DNA from: Buttiauxella ferragutiae
GTDB lineage: Bacteria > Pseudomonadota > Gammaproteobacteria > Enterobacterales > Enterobacteriaceae
Length of the DNA stretch: 64,000 nucleotides
Strand: one strand, 5' to 3'
NCBI RefSeq assembly: GCF_001654915.1
Contig: NZ_LXEQ01000048.1
A program made the translations under genes and the position numbers. Positions 62,763 through 64,000 of this stretch are shown here, piece after piece (the first letter of the stretch is position 1; every line of letters begins with the position of its first letter). Under the pieces are notes generated by a model, which was not told the DNA's origin, ran no database searches, and saw only the letters and a list, made by a program, of their open reading frames with translations.

Positions 62763-63044
62763 TTAACCGACGGCTTTAGGCAGAATTTTTTCTACTTCCA
62801 TATGGGGACGAGGAATAACGTGGACAGAAACCAGCTCACCCACTTTAATGGCTGCGGCAGAACCCGCGTCAGTCGCGGCTTTCACTGCACCCACGTCACC
62901 ACGCACAATCACTGTCACCAAGCCAGAACCAATTTTTTCGTAACCGACTAAAGTGACGTTCGCCGATTTAACCATGGTGTCTGCCGCTTCAATTGCAGAA
63001 ACCAAACCTTTTGTTTCAACCATACCCAGCGCTTCTTGTTGCAT
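62763..63044 (-). CDS. pduA: BMC-H shell protein, PduA-like
   Basis: 93 residues, almost identical in pattern to Salmonella PduA: MQQEALGMVETKGLVSAIEA and the pore loop YEKIGSGLVTVIV, whose Ser lines a polar central pore thought to admit diols and hold back aldehyde. The C-terminus ends HVIPRPHMEVEKILPKAVG. First shell gene after a 185-base gap, 21 bases before pduB; GAGGT precedes the ATG. Confidence 0.97.
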   Translation of the reverse strand: MQQEALGMVETKGLVSAIEAADTMVKSANVTLVGYEKIGSGLVTVIVRGDVGAVKAATDAGSAAAIKVGELVSVHVIPRPHMEVEKILPKAVG

Positions 63045-63229
63045 AATGACCTCATGTATTTCATTGGTAATTGAATATACGCAGAGGAATAACCAATAAG
63101 GTTTTTCTTCTGCGCGTAATATATTTTCGTATTACGATACTAGAGATGTCAGGACAAAATGTTTTGCCCGTTAGCTTGATTATTTTGTTTTCAGGAACGC
63201 TTCCAGACAATAAAATCCTGTTTTGGTTA
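63045..63229 (-). promoter_or_regulatory. Possible internal promoter/operator region before pduA
   Basis: The 185-base gap is the largest inside the minus-strand operon. It holds a near-perfect dyad GGACAAAATGTTTTGCCC (63152-63169) and weak -35/-10 candidates on the minus strand (TTGTCC, 17 bases, TAATAC). ATTGGT/ACCAAT arms (63063-63068 and 63092-63097) lie in the leader. A separate transcript starting at pduA, or a processing site, is plausible but unproven. Confidence 0.4.
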
Positions 63230-64000
63230 TCACAATGAAGAAATAGCGACTGCATCCATCGCGATCATTTTTTCTTCATTCGTGGGTAATACCGCCACCC
63301 ACGCGCTATTGGCTGTTGAAATAACCCCACTCAAGCCACCACACATTTGTTGGTTTTTCTTTTCATCGAGCTGTAAACCGAGCACGCCAAGTCGTTTAAC
63401 CGTCAATTCCCTGACTAACGCCGAGTTTTCCCCAATGCCACCAGTGAAAATTAATGCATCAAAACGGTGAAGCGAAGTGAGATGCGCGCCTAAATGACGA
63501 GCCAGGCGGTGCACCATCACATCAATCGCTAATGCCGCACGCTTATTGCCCTGGCGGCGTGCCTCCTGCAAAGTACGGCAGTCACTGGAAAGCCCGGACA
63601 CCCCATACAGCCCGGACTCGTTATTCACCATTTTGTATAGCGATTCAATGGATTGCCCGGTACAGGAGGCGATATACACCGCGGCGCCAAAATCCAGATC
63701 GCCACAACGCGTGCCCATCACCAACCCTTCCAGCGGCGTCATCCCCATTGAGGTGTCCACGCTTTTGCCATTTTTCACTGCGCAAACTGACGAACCGTTA
63801 CCCAAATGAGCAATCAGAATGCCGTGATTGGCAGGATCAAGACCAAATGCATTGATAGCTTCGGCGGCAATGTAACGATGTGATGTGCCATGGAAACCGT
63901 AGCGCCGCACTTGATAACGCTCCTGATATTCCAGCGGAATGGCGTAGGTGTAGGCTTCCGGCGCTAACGTCTGGTGAAAAGCGGTATCGAATACCGCAAC
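63230..64000 (-). CDS. pduW: Propionate/acetate kinase, PduW-like (5' end cut by window)
   Basis: 256 residues of the C-terminal part are present; the frame is open to the window edge, reading VAVFDTAFHQTLAPEAYTYA there. Acetate kinase family motifs are RRYGFHGTSHRYI, LIAHLGNGSSVCAV, DTSMGMTPLEGLVMGTR and IFTGGIGENS. It transfers phosphate from propionyl- (or acetyl-) phosphate to ADP, closing the fermentative route. The locus context favours PduW over AckA or TdcD. It lies upstream of pduA on the same strand. Confidence 0.92.
   Translation of the reverse strand, partial: VAVFDTAFHQTLAPEAYTYAIPLEYQERYQVRRYGFHGTSHRYIAAEAINAFGLDPANHGILIAHLGNGSSVCAVKNGKSVDTSMGMTPLEGLVMGTRCGDLDFGAAVYIASCTGQSIESLYKMVNNESGLYGVSGLSSDCRTLQEARRQGNKRAALAIDVMVHRLARHLGAHLTSLHRFDALIFTGGIGENSALVRELTVKRLGVLGLQLDEKKNQQMCGGLSGVISTANSAWVAVLPTNEEKMIAMDAVAISSL

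Noticed and set aside
51477..64000. Classical cobalamin-dependent pdu operon
   Set aside because: No PduCDE, PduGH reactivase or cobalamin genes are present in the window; the signature enzyme is a glycyl radical protein.
1..64000. CRISPR arrays, tRNA/rRNA genes, insertion sequences, replication origin
   Set aside because: No regularly spaced repeats, no cloverleaf-like sequence with CCA context, and no transposase or integrase reading frame were recognised. A short tRNA could be missed by eye.

Overview
The window is from a chromosome of an enteric gammaproteobacterium (Enterobacteriaceae). The block sotB-marC-marRAB-eamA-ydeE has the same order and orientation as in Escherichia coli. The proteins are close to E. 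coli or Salmonella relatives (MarA, DtpB, YdcY, Gcd, PduA, PduB), and palindromic REP-like hairpins fill many intergenic spaces. The genus cannot be fixed from what I can see. No rRNA, tRNA, CRISPR array, insertion sequence or prophage was recognised.

Layout. 0-7.7 kb: a cut-off PhzF-family gene, the sugar-efflux gene sotB, marC, the marRAB multidrug regulon operon with its operator, eamA, ydeE and a double-GNAT protein. 7.8-19.6 kb: a minus-strand nitrogen operon of allophanate hydrolase, urea carboxylase, a GntR regulator and the urea ABC transporter urtABCDE, behind a near-perfect sigma-54 promoter. This is an ATP-driven, nickel-free urea route with no urease in the window. 20-25.3 kb: dipeptide permease dtpB, ydcY, a hydrolase, an orphan peptide-binding protein and a glutamine amidotransferase. 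25.5-31.9 kb: srfABC. 32-34.6 kb: a visibly more AT-rich three-gene cassette centred on an unusual peptidoglycan-binding/GH108/L,D-transpeptidase fusion. 34.9-39.3 kb: metallo-hydrolase, NmrA-like protein, LysR regulator and aldehyde dehydrogenase. 39.4-41.3 kb: an ABC-F ATPase behind a 27-codon leader ORF and mutually positioned hairpins that look like an attenuator. 41.4-51.3 kb: a chemoreceptor, a YdeP-like molybdoenzyme, PQQ glucose dehydrogenase, a DppA-like binding protein and a divergent PepT-like peptidase.

51.5-64 kb is the most interesting region: a bacterial microcompartment locus for B12-independent diol dehydration. On the plus strand are a PocR-domain sensor kinase, a REC-AraC response regulator, a second S-adenosylmethionine synthetase and a hexameric shell protein with a basic tail. 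Convergent to these, on the minus strand, are an acetate/propionate kinase (cut by the window end), PduA-like, PduB-like, CoA-acylating aldehyde dehydrogenase (PduP-like), a permuted PduU/EutS-like shell protein, a glycyl radical diol dehydratase, its radical-SAM activase and a PduF-like diffusion facilitator. Together they suggest that 1,2-propanediol (or glycerol) enters through the facilitator, is sensed by the two-component system, and is dehydrated in the shell by the radical enzyme. The aldehyde is converted to acyl-CoA by PduP, and the kinase recovers ATP. The extra SAM synthetase could feed the activase. The dehydratase carries an internal 58-residue insertion with two amphipathic helices between Ala/Ser/Gly linkers, which I read as a probable internal cargo-targeting module.
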